DNA from: an uncultured Campylobacter sp.
GTDB lineage: Bacteria > Campylobacterota > Campylobacteria > Campylobacterales > Campylobacteraceae
NCBI RefSeq assembly: GCF_905372745.1
Contig: NZ_CAJPQR010000006.1
Span: 1-64,000, forward strand
Length of the DNA stretch: 64,000 nt
Direction: 5' to 3'
The notes below the pieces were generated by a model. The model was not told where the DNA came from, ran no database searches, and saw nothing but the letters and a program-made list of their open reading frames with translations. Below, piece after piece: positions 27,056-36,355 of the stretch (position 1 is its first letter; each line of letters begins with the position of its first letter). A program made the translations under genes and the position numbers.

Positions 27056-28474
27056 TTGATAGAGATCGAGCGTAAATTTATCCTGCGTGACGCCGCCGTC
27101 ATAAGCGAGCTAAAGGCCCGCGATATCGGCACCGAGCAAAAAGAGGTGACGCAAATTTACGTCAAAATCACTCCGCTTGAGGAGATTAGATTTCGCGAGA
27201 CTTCGGGCGTTTTTACGATCACGCAAAAATCAGGCGTCGGTCTAGCGCGTGAGGAAAATGAGAGCGAAACGGACGCCAAAAGCTTTAAAAAAGCCCTAAA
27301 AAACGCAGTCGCCGCTCCTATAAAAAAGACGAGATTTTTATTTAGGCTTGACACCACTCCTTGCAACGTTGATATTTTTCACGGCGCCTTAGAGGGGCTT
27401 GTTGCTTTTGAGGCCGAGTTTGCTAGCGAGCGCGAGGCCGCAGAGTTTAACCCGCCTGAGTTTATCGCCGCGCACATAATCAGCGAAGTCACGGAAGACG
27501 AACGCTATAAAAATAAAAATTTAGCGCTTTTTGGCTTGCCGCAGGGCAGTTTCGACGCGCAAAAGAGCATTGAGATTTTACAAAACAGTCCCGAGCTAGA
27601 GCTAAATTTACCGAGCTACATCGGCGCGATGGATGCGATTCGGACGGTGTTTTTTCAGATCTTTACGCTGCTTAGCAAGCACCTAAACGAGTACGCAAGC
27701 TCTAGCGATGCCGAGGCGCTGCACCAGATCCGCATAAATTTGCGCAAAACGCGCTCTCTACTTAAAATTTTCACTCCCGTTTTCGACCGAAAAACAGCTT
27801 GCTATTTTCTGCTAAATTTTAAAAAACTAGCCGAGCTAACTAACCAAAAACGCGATATAGACGTATTTTGCGAGTTTTTGCAAAAACAAAAAGGTTTTGA
27901 AGCGCTAGCTAGCGAGCTAGAAATTTTAAGCGTAACCCTAGCCCAAAGCGTCCAGGCCGAGCTACAAAGCGACGAAGCAAACGAAATTTTGCGCGACTGG
28001 GAGGTGTTTTTACGCGAGGGAAGCGACTTTTTTAAAGGCGAGCTAGGAGACGCGCCGATAAAAAAACTCGTCGCAAAATCCATGCGAGCTCAAATTTTAC
28101 GCCTTAAAAAATCTCTCTCAAATTTGAGCCAAACCACCGAAAACGCGCAGTTTCACAAGTGCCGCATCGAGATAAAAAGGCTAAGGTATCTAAGCGAGAT
28201 TTTCGGCGGCGGTTTTGGTTTTGCTGCAGCTAAAAAGTGCTTTAAAAAGACCAAAATTTTACAAGAAGTTTTTGGCTCGTTGCAAGACGCCGACGTCTGG
28301 CTAGGCCTGCTCGCGCACGTAAAAAGCGGCGCCGAGCAAAAGCGCATAGACAAACTCCAAGCTAAAATTTACAAAAAAATATACGAGCTAAGAAGCGAAA
28401 TTTTAGACTCAAAGCCTAAAATTTTAAAAAGCCTCACAAAGCTTTCGCACGGCTTAAAAATCTACTATATCTAA
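27056..28474 (+). CDS. CYTH-CHAD domain protein (inorganic triphosphatase-like)
   Basis: A 472-aa protein. The N-terminal CYTH domain (residues 1-~170) opens with the ExExK-type EIERKFIL motif and carries paired acidic and basic residues for a triphosphate-metal complex. The C-terminal CHAD domain (~200-470) is helical and rich in conserved His, Arg and Lys (ALHQIRINLRKTRSLLKIF, FHKCRIEIKRLRYLSEIF), which bind polyphosphate. Such proteins act as triphosphatases or polyphosphate-associated factors. The start is TTG with AAGGAG at 27044-27049. Followed after 10 nt by ubiE. Confidence 0.88.
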   Translation: MIEIERKFILRDAAVISELKARDIGTEQKEVTQIYVKITPLEEIRFRETSGVFTITQKSGVGLAREENESETDAKSFKKALKNAVAAPIKKTRFLFRLDTTPCNVDIFHGALEGLVAFEAEFASEREAAEFNPPEFIAAHIISEVTEDERYKNKNLALFGLPQGSFDAQKSIEILQNSPELELNLPSYIGAMDAIRTVFFQIFTLLSKHLNEYASSSDAEALHQIRINLRKTRSLLKIFTPVFDRKTACYFLLNFKKLAELTNQKRDIDVFCEFLQKQKGFEALASELEILSVTLAQSVQAELQSDEANEILRDWEVFLREGSDFFKGELGDAPIKKLVAKSMRAQILRLKKSLSNLSQTTENAQFHKCRIEIKRLRYLSEIFGGGFGFAAAKKCFKKTKILQEVFGSLQDADVWLGLLAHVKSGAEQKRIDKLQAKIYKKIYELRSEILDSKPKILKSLTKLSHGLKIYYI

Positions 28475-28484
28475 AGAGAAAAAA

Positions 28485-29201
28485 ATGGAAAAACAAGAAA
28501 AAATAGTTCAGATGTTTAACGACATCGCGCCTACCTACGACCTGGCAAACCGCGTGCTAAGCATGGGCGCGGACGCGAGTTGGCGCAAGATCGCGTGCAA
28601 AACGGTTTTGTCAAATTTCAAAGACTCAAGCGTAAACATCGTAGACGTCGCATGCGGCACGGGCGATATGATGGGCTTTTGGCAAAAGACGGCGGGCGAG
28701 TTTAACGCAAAAATCGAAAATCTAATCGGCGTCGATCCCTCAAGCGGCATGCTCGCGGTCGCCAAGCAAAAATTCCCCGAGTTTAAATTTATCGAGGCGC
28801 TAGCGACGCAAACGACGCTTGATAGCGGCTCGGTGGACGTGCTAAGCATCAGCTACGGCATCAGAAACGTAGTCGAGCGAGAAGCCGCGCTAAGAGAGTT
28901 TAACAGAGTGCTAAAAACGGGCGGATACGTCGTAGTACTAGAGTTTACCAAACGCAAAAAAAGCGGGCTTTTAACTGGCGTTCGCGACTTTTATCTAAGT
29001 AAAATTTTGCCTAAAATAGGCGGCTTTATCTCCAAAAACCAAGAAGCCTACGAGTACCTGCCAAGCTCGATAGAGGGCTTTTTAGACGCGGCTAGCTTTG
29101 CCGAGGAGCTCGCTAGCGCTGGCTTTGAGATGCGCCTTTGCAAGAGCTTTTCGATGGATATTTCTACTCTTTTCATCGCGCAAAAGGCCCGTGAGTGCTA
29201 A
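28485..29201 (+). CDS. ubiE: demethylmenaquinone methyltransferase UbiE/MenG
   Basis: This SAM-dependent methyltransferase performs the last C-methylation in menaquinone synthesis. The 238-aa protein has FNDIAPTYDLANRVLSMG at the N-terminus, the SAM-binding motif VDVACGTGD (residues 53-61), and the UbiE-specific VLSISYGIRNVVEREAALRE and EFTKRKKSG. No ubiquinone genes are visible, so the menaquinone role is favoured, matching menA at 5327. It overlaps xseA by seven bases. Confidence 0.94.
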   Translation: MEKQEKIVQMFNDIAPTYDLANRVLSMGADASWRKIACKTVLSNFKDSSVNIVDVACGTGDMMGFWQKTAGEFNAKIENLIGVDPSSGMLAVAKQKFPEFKFIEALATQTTLDSGSVDVLSISYGIRNVVEREAALREFNRVLKTGGYVVVLEFTKRKKSGLLTGVRDFYLSKILPKIGGFISKNQEAYEYLPSSIEGFLDAASFAEELASAGFEMRLCKSFSMDISTLFIAQKAREC

Positions 29202-30358
29202 GCGTCAGCGAGCTAAACGAGCAGGCCAAAACGCTGCTTGAGACGACGTTTTCGTACGTAGAGGTAGAGGGCGAGATCTCGCGGCTAGTGAGGCACGGCT
29301 CGGGCCACTGGTACTTCACGCTAAAAGACGAAAAGGCCGCGATCTCGGCGGTCATTTATAAATTTAACGCCGCCAAGCTCAAATTTGACGTCGCAGACGG
29401 CATGAAGGTCGCTCTCTACGGCAAAATTTCGCTCTACTCGCCAAGCGGTAGCTATCAGTTTATCGCGACTCTCATACGCCCAAGCGGCGAGGGCGAGCTC
29501 GATCTTGCGTTTAAACAGCTAAAATCGCGGCTTGAGAGCGAAGGGCTTTTTGATATCTCGCGCAAAAAACCGCTACCCAAATTTCCCCGCAAGATCGCGC
29601 TTATTACCTCAAAAACCTCAGCCGCGCTGCAAGATATGTTACGTATCGCTTCACAGCGCTGGACGCTAGCTGAAATCATAGTTTTTGACTCGCTAACGCA
29701 AGGCGAAACCGCGCCCGCCTCGCTCATACGCGCGCTAAAAAGAGCGGGCGCCAGCGGAGCCGACGCGATCGTACTAGCGCGAGGAGGCGGCAGCAGAGAG
29801 GATCTGTGGTGCTTTAACGACGAAAATCTAGCCCGCGAGATCTACGCCGTGCGCACGCCCGTGATCTCGGCCGTCGGACACGAGATTGATTACGTGATCA
29901 GCGACTTTGCAGCAGACTTTCGCGCTCCGACCCCAAGCGCTGCGATGGCTGCGCTACTGCCTGATATGGGCGAGCTAATGCAAAGCATAGATAGGCTAAG
30001 CGAGGTGGCGGACGCGGCCTTTACGCGCGTTTGGGAGCGTAAATTTAACGCTCTGGCGATGATGAGAGCGAGATTTTCGCAAGCTAGCCTCACACAAAAA
30101 ATCGCTCGCAAGGAGCAAATTTTGCTAAATTTAAGGCAGGTTTTAGATGCCGCCGTGCAAACCAAACTGCTCAAATTTGAAAACGCGCTCAAGCTCGCCC
30201 GCGCCGCATACGCGCAGCAAGAGTCGTTTTTCGCGCAGATTTCAAATTTCGTCCGAGTACAAAAAGACGGCAAAACCGTAAATCTAAGCGAGCTAAAACC
30301 TGGCGACCGCATCGCGTTAAGCTCGGTAAACGCAAGCAAAGAGGCGGAAATTTTATAG
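29195..30358 (+). CDS. xseA: exodeoxyribonuclease VII large subunit
   Basis: XseA with XseB degrades single-stranded DNA from both ends. The 387-aa protein has an N-terminal OB-fold (YVEVEGEISRLVRHGSGHWYF) and a nuclease core with ARGGGSREDLWCFNDE and GHEIDYVISDFAADFRAPTPSAA. The coiled C-terminal half is a little short compared with E. coli (456 aa). It starts with GTG and overlaps ubiE. The small subunit xseB is not adjacent. Confidence 0.95.
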   Translation: MLSVSELNEQAKTLLETTFSYVEVEGEISRLVRHGSGHWYFTLKDEKAAISAVIYKFNAAKLKFDVADGMKVALYGKISLYSPSGSYQFIATLIRPSGEGELDLAFKQLKSRLESEGLFDISRKKPLPKFPRKIALITSKTSAALQDMLRIASQRWTLAEIIVFDSLTQGETAPASLIRALKRAGASGADAIVLARGGGSREDLWCFNDENLAREIYAVRTPVISAVGHEIDYVISDFAADFRAPTPSAAMAALLPDMGELMQSIDRLSEVADAAFTRVWERKFNALAMMRARFSQASLTQKIARKEQILLNLRQVLDAAVQTKLLKFENALKLARAAYAQQESFFAQISNFVRVQKDGKTVNLSELKPGDRIALSSVNASKEAEIL

Positions 30359-30465
30359 CCAAATTTGATCCGGCCGACGCCGCGATTCAAAATTTTAGGC
30401 AGGTTAAAAATTTTTAAGCTAAAAATAGTAAGATAATAACGCAAATCAAAATTTAAAGGAGCGAT

Positions 30466-31134
30466 ATGAAAACGAACGTAAAATTTTTACTAGCCGCGTG
30501 CGCCGCGATGCTGATAACCGGCTGCGCGACGGAGAGCTCTCGCGTAGTCGAAACGCCAAAAGTTCAAACCCCAAGCGCCGCCTATCAAGGACAAAAGATC
30601 GCCGTTTCTATCGGCCGCTTTAGCAACCAGTCCTCATACCAAAACGGCGTATTTTCAGACGGCGAGGACAGACTAGGCAACCAAGCTCAGACCATCCTTA
30701 TCTCAAATTTACAGCAAAGCGGGCGCTTTTCGGTGCTTGATCGCAGCAATATGCGCGCCATCAAAGAAGAAAGCGCGCTAAGCAAAGAGGCGCAAAATAT
30801 CAAAGGCGCAAGATACGTCATCACGGGCGACGTGACGGAATTTGGCCGTAAAACTACGGGCGATCACCAGCTTTTTGGGATACTTGGCAAAGGCAAAACC
30901 CAAACCGCCTACGCGAAGGTAAATCTTAACGTCGTGGACGTGAAAAACTCCGAGGTGATCTACTCTACTCAAGGTGCCGGCGAGTACGAGCTCTCAAACC
31001 GCGAAGTACTGGGCTTTGGAGGTAGCGCCGGGTATGATTCGACGCTAAACGGCAAGGTGCTAAGCCTAGCCATCATCGAGGCCGTAAATAACCTAACGCG
31101 CGGGCTTGAAAGCGGCGCTTTTAACGCGAAATAA
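30466..31134 (+). CDS. CsgG/HfaB-family lipoprotein
   Basis: A 222-aa lipoprotein precursor with lipobox ITGC (Cys20) and the CsgG-fold core (YQGQKIAVSIGRFSNQSSY, then SNLQQSGRFSVLDRS and KGARYVITGDVTEF). CsgG forms an outer-membrane export pore in curli systems, but no curli genes are here. It heads an operon with DUF4810 and GNA1162-type lipoproteins, a combination I know from other Proteobacteria, including Neisseria, with unsettled function. AAAGGAGC precedes the ATG and a GATAAT -10 lies near 30432. Confidence 0.88.
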   Translation: MKTNVKFLLAACAAMLITGCATESSRVVETPKVQTPSAAYQGQKIAVSIGRFSNQSSYQNGVFSDGEDRLGNQAQTILISNLQQSGRFSVLDRSNMRAIKEESALSKEAQNIKGARYVITGDVTEFGRKTTGDHQLFGILGKGKTQTAYAKVNLNVVDVKNSEVIYSTQGAGEYELSNREVLGFGGSAGYDSTLNGKVLSLAIIEAVNNLTRGLESGAFNAK

Positions 31135-31143
31135 GGATAAATT

Positions 31144-31698
31144 TTGCGCTTTAAAACACTAGCCGATTTCGCGCTCGCCTCCGCCGCCGCCCTGCTACTA
31201 TCCGGCTGCGCGGACGACTCGCCTAGGCAGCTATACTACTGGGACGGCGCCTACACGAGCTCGGTCTACGAGTATCTAACCGAAGAGGGCGACGCGGGCG
31301 CGCAGATCGCAGCGCTCGAGCAGAGCCTGCAAAAAGCCTATCAAAGAGCTGCCAAAGTCCCGCCCGGACTGCACGCGCATCTGGGTTTGCTCTATCTCTC
31401 GCAAGGAAACGGGGCGAAATTTAAAGCCTACGTCGAAAAAGAAGCCGAGCTTTATCCCGAGTCGCGCGACTACGCTATGTTTTTGCTAAATCAAAACGGC
31501 AAATCGGCGGGCGCAGCAGGCAAAACCGAGGCAAATTTAGGCGAGCAGACGAAGGAAAAAGCAGGCGCGAGCGAGTCAAATTCAAATGACAAAAGCTCAA
31601 ATTTAAGCGAGCAAACGAGCAAGCAAAATTTGAAAAACAAGCAAGTAAAACAAGCCAAAACTAGCAAAACCGCAAAAGGAAGCCAAAATGAAAAATAA
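31144..31698 (+). CDS. DUF4810-family lipoprotein
   Basis: A 184-aa lipoprotein with lipobox LSGC (Cys22). The core YYWDGAYTSSVYEYLTEEGD and the VPPGLHAHLGLLYLSQGN segment are typical of DUF4810 proteins. The last ~55 residues are Gln/Lys/Ser-rich low complexity. It starts with TTG after AAGGATAAAT and overlaps the next gene by 11 nt. It probably works with its CsgG-like and GNA1162-like neighbours at the outer membrane. Confidence 0.85.
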   Translation: MRFKTLADFALASAAALLLSGCADDSPRQLYYWDGAYTSSVYEYLTEEGDAGAQIAALEQSLQKAYQRAAKVPPGLHAHLGLLYLSQGNGAKFKAYVEKEAELYPESRDYAMFLLNQNGKSAGAAGKTEANLGEQTKEKAGASESNSNDKSSNLSEQTSKQNLKNKQVKQAKTSKTAKGSQNEK

Positions 31699-32368
31699 AA
31701 TAAAATCGGCGCTTCTTTGCGCATTTGCGGTGCTATTTCTGGGCGCGTGCGCAAGCTCGCAGCCAGAGATTTACGACTATTCGGCGTTTTTGCAGACCAA
31801 GCCTCGCTCGATCGTAGTCGTGATGCCCACCAGCGACTCAGCCGAGATAAAGGCCTCCGCGGCGGTGCTGGCAAACGCGCTCTATCCGCTTAGCGAGGCG
31901 GGGTATTACGTATTTTCGCCCGCGCTCGTAAACGAAACCTTTAAAAACAACGGCATCTACGACGCCGCAGAGATCGCGCAGATCTCTGCGCACAAGCTTA
32001 AGCAGATATTTGGCGCCGATGCCGCGCTCTACCTCAACGTCGCGGACTACGGCACCTCGTACATGCTGATTAACAGCGTAACGCGCGTGAGCATAGCGGC
32101 GACTCTAGTGGATCTAAACACGGGCGCCGTGCTCTGGCAAAAAAGCGCCACCGCTGCAAACGACTCGGGCGGAGGCGGAGGCGATCTCATCGGCATGCTA
32201 GTCTCCGCGCTAGTTAAACAGATCGCCGACTCAGTCTCGGACGCGAGCTTTGATCTATCGGCGCACGCGGACGCTATTTTGTTTAGCACCGATTGCCGCG
32301 ACTGCTTGCTTTACGGCCCGTATTCGCCGCACTACGGACAAGACCGGCAGCTAAATAGCGGCAAATAA
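31688..32368 (+). CDS. GNA1162-like (DUF799) lipoprotein
   Basis: A 226-aa lipoprotein with lipobox LGAC (Cys21). It contains KPRSIVVVMPTSDSAEIKA, YPLSEAGYYVFSPALVNE and LKQIFGADAALYLNVADYGT, the DUF799/GNA1162 pattern, a fold related to TolB-N/CsgG-like domains. A Gly-rich loop (SGGGGGD) and a Cys-rich tail (STDCRDCLLYGPYSP) follow. Third gene of the CsgG-DUF4810-GNA1162 operon; the DIP1984-family gene begins 18 nt later. Confidence 0.87.
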   Translation: MKNKIKSALLCAFAVLFLGACASSQPEIYDYSAFLQTKPRSIVVVMPTSDSAEIKASAAVLANALYPLSEAGYYVFSPALVNETFKNNGIYDAAEIAQISAHKLKQIFGADAALYLNVADYGTSYMLINSVTRVSIAATLVDLNTGAVLWQKSATAANDSGGGGGDLIGMLVSALVKQIADSVSDASFDLSAHADAILFSTDCRDCLLYGPYSPHYGQDRQLNSGK

Positions 32369-32386
32369 ATTTTAAAAAGGACGAAA

Positions 32387-32845
32387 ATGAAACTAGCCGA
32401 GGCGCTGATACTGCGCGCCGACATACAAAAACGCATCGAGCAGCTAAAATCAAGGCTCGCGGATAATGCAAAGGTGCAAGAGGGAGAAAAGCCTAGCGAA
32501 GAGCCAAAGGCGCTACTAGCCGAGCTAGACACGCTCACGGGCGAGCTTGAGCGCCTGATAGTTCGGATAAATTTAACCAACTGCACCGCAAAAGCGGACG
32601 GCAAAAGCCTAACCGAGCTAATCGCCAAGCGCGACGTACTCACGCTAAAAGCGGGTGCGCTGCGAACATTCGCGCAAGTTGCCGCGCAAAAGATCGATAC
32701 ATATTCGCGTAGCGAGATTAAAATTTTAAGCACGGTCGACGTCGCGGCGCTGCAAAAGCAGGTGGACGAGCTAGCAAGGCAGATCAGGCAGCTTGACACG
32801 ACGCTGCAAGGCGCGAACTGGCAGACCGATCTGATCGAAATCTAA
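32387..32845 (+). CDS. DIP1984-family protein
   Basis: A 152-aa, mostly helical cytosolic protein beginning MKLAEALILRADIQKRIEQL, with TDLI near the end, typical of the DIP1984 family (septicolysin-like annotations exist but function is not established). It holds the conserved RINLTNCTAKADGKSLTELI segment. AAAGGACG precedes the ATG. Position suggests read-through from the lipoprotein operon. Confidence 0.87.
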   Translation: MKLAEALILRADIQKRIEQLKSRLADNAKVQEGEKPSEEPKALLAELDTLTGELERLIVRINLTNCTAKADGKSLTELIAKRDVLTLKAGALRTFAQVAAQKIDTYSRSEIKILSTVDVAALQKQVDELARQIRQLDTTLQGANWQTDLIEI

Positions 32846-33248
32846 AACCGTTAAATTTAAAATTTCGGGTAAGTATCGCAAGAGGCGAGCATGAAACCTT
32901 CCCTACAACGGAACCCTACCGCTCGCGGAAACGGGCGCACCCCTTTTACGATTTATTTTCAGTAAATTTACAGGGGCAATGTGACTGCGCAATGTAACTA
33001 CCTAATGCTGATCTAGCGATACCGAGGGCGGGAACGGGGAAATTTAAAACGAAATTTTGATTTTACGGCGCGATTTACGGGCTTGCCTCAAGGCCAAAGA
33101 GTAGCGCCGCAGTAAAACGCAAAATTTAACGGCGGATTTTGAGCGCGCTTGGTTTTATGACTTTTATTTGAGCCAAAAATAAGACTCGCTGCAAGCGCTA
33201 TAAATTTAAAAATCAAAACAAAGCTAAATTTAGCGCGCAAGGAGAAAA
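32846..33248. other. non-coding gap between DIP1984 and SUKH-like genes
   Basis: About 400 nt with no supported gene. GCGAGC near 32885 and GCTCGC near 32930 could pair as a loose hairpin. A small tandem, GCAATGTgACT and GCAATGTaACT, lies near 32977-33000. A TATAAA at 33199 could serve the next gene. Confidence 0.35.
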
Positions 33249-33932
33249 ATGGAAAATTTATTACTAAAGCAGCTACGCGAGGCGTTGCCGCAGGGTATGC
33301 GAGTACCAAGCGAGATCGAGGCGCTTTATACGTGGATAGAGGCAAACGGTTTTGTAAGCGACGAGGATGGGCGCAGGCGCGGCTATCTCTACCCGCAGGA
33401 TCGGCTGAAGCAGAGCTGGAGCGATGATGAGCGCGAGGGCGGCACGGACATCTCATTTTTCGCCGGCGAGCCGGAGAGCAGTGATCTGGGGCTTAGCTAC
33501 TGGTTTTACGGCAAAGAGCGCGAGCTAGACGCAGAGATAAAAAATAGGCTTTGCGTATTTGCAAGTAGCGGCAAAGACGGCTCGATGTGCGCGCTGTGGA
33601 TGGATGATGCGGGCGAAACCAAGATCGTACATATGGGTTCCGGTTCGGGTTCGACGATGACTTGCGTTTTGACTCGTAACGGGCTTGATTTTTTACGGCT
33701 ACTTGCGATAGGATACGACGAGATATGCTGGAGCGAGGCTTTTAGCTCGCCGCCAAATAGCGACGAAGACGAGCTTTTCGTACATCCAAACGAGCCGTTT
33801 AGGCGGTGGGTGCGGGAGCGCTTTAAAACGACGATCCCGCAAACGGCGCTTGAGATCGCGACGCCTGCAGATATGGACGACGACAAACCTAGGGACGAAT
33901 TTTTGATCTGGATAAGGAGGCTTTGGGAGTAA
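33249..33932 (+). CDS. SMI1/KNR4 (SUKH)-like protein
   Basis: A 227-aa acidic cytosolic protein with strong AAGGAG before the ATG. It follows the SUKH pattern: a helical start, VPSEIEALYTWIEANG, then a beta region ending DLGLSYWFYGKER, and FLRLLAIGYDEICW in the late region. SUKH proteins serve as immunity proteins for nuclease and other toxins in contact-dependent systems, but many are orphans, and no toxin gene adjoins. The match is by pattern, not by a unique motif. It is distinct from the broken SUKH gene at 4535. Confidence 0.65.
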   Translation: MENLLLKQLREALPQGMRVPSEIEALYTWIEANGFVSDEDGRRRGYLYPQDRLKQSWSDDEREGGTDISFFAGEPESSDLGLSYWFYGKERELDAEIKNRLCVFASSGKDGSMCALWMDDAGETKIVHMGSGSGSTMTCVLTRNGLDFLRLLAIGYDEICWSEAFSSPPNSDEDELFVHPNEPFRRWVRERFKTTIPQTALEIATPADMDDDKPRDEFLIWIRRLWE

Positions 33933-34697
33933 AATCAGGCGCTAGTTCGGCGGAGTTTTAGCCTTTGCGGATACGAAAGGCGGGTTTTTGGAGCCTTACT
34001 CCGCCTTAAAAATACGCCTAAATTCGGCCGTAAATTTAACGCTCGGACGCGTAAAAACAAAGCCGCAGCGAAACGCAAATTTAGATTTAATTTGGCAAAG
34101 CCGCAAAAATCAGTAGACGCCCTGTTAATCCGCGCCTGATTAACCGCGAAAAAGGCGGCGCAAAACGGCCAAATTTACGGGCACCCATCCAAGCTTATTT
34201 AAATTTAGATCGGCCAAATTTAATGCCGAGGAGCGCTTCTTGCTAATCCTAGCGCTTGGCTTAATCTCGCAAATTTAAACGGCTCAAAATAAATCCAAAA
34301 ATCCGCAACCAAGCGCAAATCTCGCCCTACCGCCGCTAGATCCGCAAACTCCTAGCCGCCGAGCCGGCCTGTTTACCTTTTGCTAGTTTTATCCTTGCGT
34401 ATAAATGCCTCTTTATTAAGCGGTTGCTTTATTAAGGCTATCTTGGGCGATAAATTTAGCATTTCTTAGGCTCAGCTGCGAATTTATCCAAAAGGGCTTT
34501 TTATAACCGCGCGCCGAGATTTCACAAATGCTATTTAAAGCGCCCTTGTTTCTTCAAAGCTATATTTTGTCGGCGCCTAAATTCTCGCAAATGCTTCGCG
34601 CCTCACGGCAAGCGCGAGACTCTATCTTGTCTAAAATTTCAAAGTTGTTTCATCTTCCAAAAAGCGGTCCTACGAAGCATAAATATAAAATCGCCGT
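33933..34697. other. 765-nt gene-poor stretch
   Basis: No protein is supported. A terminator-like fold follows the SUKH-like gene: AAGGC at 33977-33981 with GCCTT at 34003-34007, enclosing GGAG/CTCC. A 64-codon plus-strand frame at 34528 has no ribosome site or family look and I regard it as chance. AAATTT words are dense here. Confidence 0.4.
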
Positions 34698-35006
34698 TTA
34701 TAAAACGACTTCAACCGCGTAAATATCGTCAAATTTGACCCTCGTTTTTACTACCGTTAGGCTTTTATCCATCAAATTTACGTTTGAGACCAACCCCTCT
34801 ATGCTCACGTATCCTTGCCCGTCGTGGTATGTGATTTTTACCTTGTCGGCGGGTTTTAGTTTGCTTATTTTATTTAGGATTTCTTCTATCTTTGATTCGT
34901 CTAGTTCTAGCTTTTCGCTCTTTTCTCGCTCCTGCGCCTTTAGGGCTTTTTCTAGGGTCGAGAGAGGGTTAAACGAACTAAAGATTTTGGCTCTGTCCTT
35001 ATTCAC
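34698..35006 (-). CDS. YolD-like protein
   Basis: A 102-aa protein with the YolD-like pattern: RAKIFSSFNPLSTLEKALKAQ at the start (the family usually begins DRGmiKW.pF), a charged helix, then a small beta-barrel ending VSIEGLVSNVNLMDKSLTVV and VKFDDIYAVE. In Bacillus and its plasmids, YolD-like genes travel with the UvrX Y-family polymerase, as here, where it overlaps the polymerase gene by 8 nt. It is probably a partner or regulator of that polymerase. It lacks UmuD protease motifs. Confidence 0.8.
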   Translation of the reverse strand: MNKDRAKIFSSFNPLSTLEKALKAQEREKSEKLELDESKIEEILNKISKLKPADKVKITYHDGQGYVSIEGLVSNVNLMDKSLTVVKTRVKFDDIYAVEVVL

Positions 35007-36261
35007 CGCTTTTGTGCCCTCCTATCTTTTTATTTCTATCTCGTCCGGTGGCCTCCGGTAGCAGGTCGATAGCTCTTAGGATGGAGTTTTTGCCGTATTT
35101 TTCTTTTATCTGATTTAGGGTTTTTAGCACCGTTTTTTCTTTTGCATTCTCTTCTTCAAAGAGACTTTTTTCGGTTTTGCTCTCCTTTATGACGTCGTTT
35201 GCCGATATGCCGATTTGCCTGATGAGGCCTGCGTTTTTTATCTTTTTTAGATATAGCTCCTGCGCCGCGTCCATAAGTACGCTAGCGATATTGCAAGGCG
35301 TTTTAAACCTAACCGTGGCTCTTTGCGCAGGTTCGTTTTTGCCCGCGAATTTGATATTTATCGTGAGTCCGCTAGCCCGCACTTCCTCGTTTATCATCTT
35401 TAGAGCCAGCCTATCGGTCATCTCTTTTAGCACGATTAGAGCTTCTAGCCTCTCGTAGTCTCTGGGTAAAATTTCCGAGCTAAAGTATGACCTAGTCGAG
35501 GGTTTATAGGCCTTGATGTCGGCTATGGTGGTGGGCTCGATACCGTTTGCGTGATCTAGCGCTATATAGGCGTCGATGCCAAACACCTTTTCTAGCAGGC
35601 TAAATGGGGCGTTTGCCATATCCTTCATGCAAAATATCCCGTATCTCTCAAGCTTTGCCCTAGTTTGCTTGCCCATACGCCAAAAATCATTTAGCGGCTG
35701 ATGCGTCCAGAGCTTTTCTTTATAGAGCGCTTCGTCTAAAAAGGCGATATTATCCTCGCTGTGTTTGGCTAGGATGTCAAGGGCTATTTTGGCTAGATAT
35801 AGATTCGTCCCCATGCCGCAGGTCGGCGTTACGCCCGTGGTTTTTAGGATGTCGTCCATTATCATCTTTGCCATGGCTCTAGCTTCTAGTTTATAAAATT
35901 TTAGATACGAGGCGAGGTCGATAAAGGCCTCGTCGATGGAGTAGACGTAGATGTCCTCTTTGGCTACGTATTTTAGGTAGATGCCGTAAATTTTAGCCGC
36001 GTAGTCTATGTAAAACTGCATCCTGGGCGCAGCGATTATGTATTTGATATTTTTAGGGATCTCAAACAGCCTGCATCTGTTTTTTACGCCAAGAGCCTTT
36101 AGCGCGGGACTAACGGCTAGACACACGCTGCCCTCGCCTCTGCTGGCGTCTGCGACGACTAAATTCGCCTCAAAGGGATCAAGCCCTCGCTCCACGCACT
36201 CAACCGAGGCATAGAAGGATTTTAGATCGATGACGGCGTAGGCGGGAGTTTGGGTTTTCAT
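34999..36261 (-). CDS. Y-family DNA polymerase (UvrX/UmuC-like)
   Basis: A 420-aa translesion polymerase. It has AVIDLKSFYASVECVERGLDP (first metal-binding Asp and steric-gate region), YSIDEAFIDL (the catalytic SxDE motif), GMGTNLYLAKIALD and a little-finger domain to the C-terminus. No PIP-type clamp motif is clear to me. Sequence style and the attached YolD-like gene resemble the Firmicutes UvrX/YqjW group more than proteobacterial DinB or UmuC with UmuD. It would copy past damaged bases. The pair appears to form its own two-gene operon. Confidence 0.88.
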   Translation of the reverse strand: MKTQTPAYAVIDLKSFYASVECVERGLDPFEANLVVADASRGEGSVCLAVSPALKALGVKNRCRLFEIPKNIKYIIAAPRMQFYIDYAAKIYGIYLKYVAKEDIYVYSIDEAFIDLASYLKFYKLEARAMAKMIMDDILKTTGVTPTCGMGTNLYLAKIALDILAKHSEDNIAFLDEALYKEKLWTHQPLNDFWRMGKQTRAKLERYGIFCMKDMANAPFSLLEKVFGIDAYIALDHANGIEPTTIADIKAYKPSTRSYFSSEILPRDYERLEALIVLKEMTDRLALKMINEEVRASGLTINIKFAGKNEPAQRATVRFKTPCNIASVLMDAAQELYLKKIKNAGLIRQIGISANDVIKESKTEKSLFEEENAKEKTVLKTLNQIKEKYGKNSILRAIDLLPEATGRDRNKKIGGHKSGE

Positions 36262-36355
36262 GGGTGATTAAATTTACTTGCGCGCTAGGCGGCGTTAAAA
36301 AGCGGCAAGGCGGGTTAAATTTGACTCCGCCGCCGCAAATACTTTTAAATTTAGC

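Noticed and set aside
34528..34722. Plus-strand 64-codon frame before the YolD-like gene
   Set aside because: No ribosome site, composition of translated intergenic DNA, and it overlaps the YolD gene antisense.
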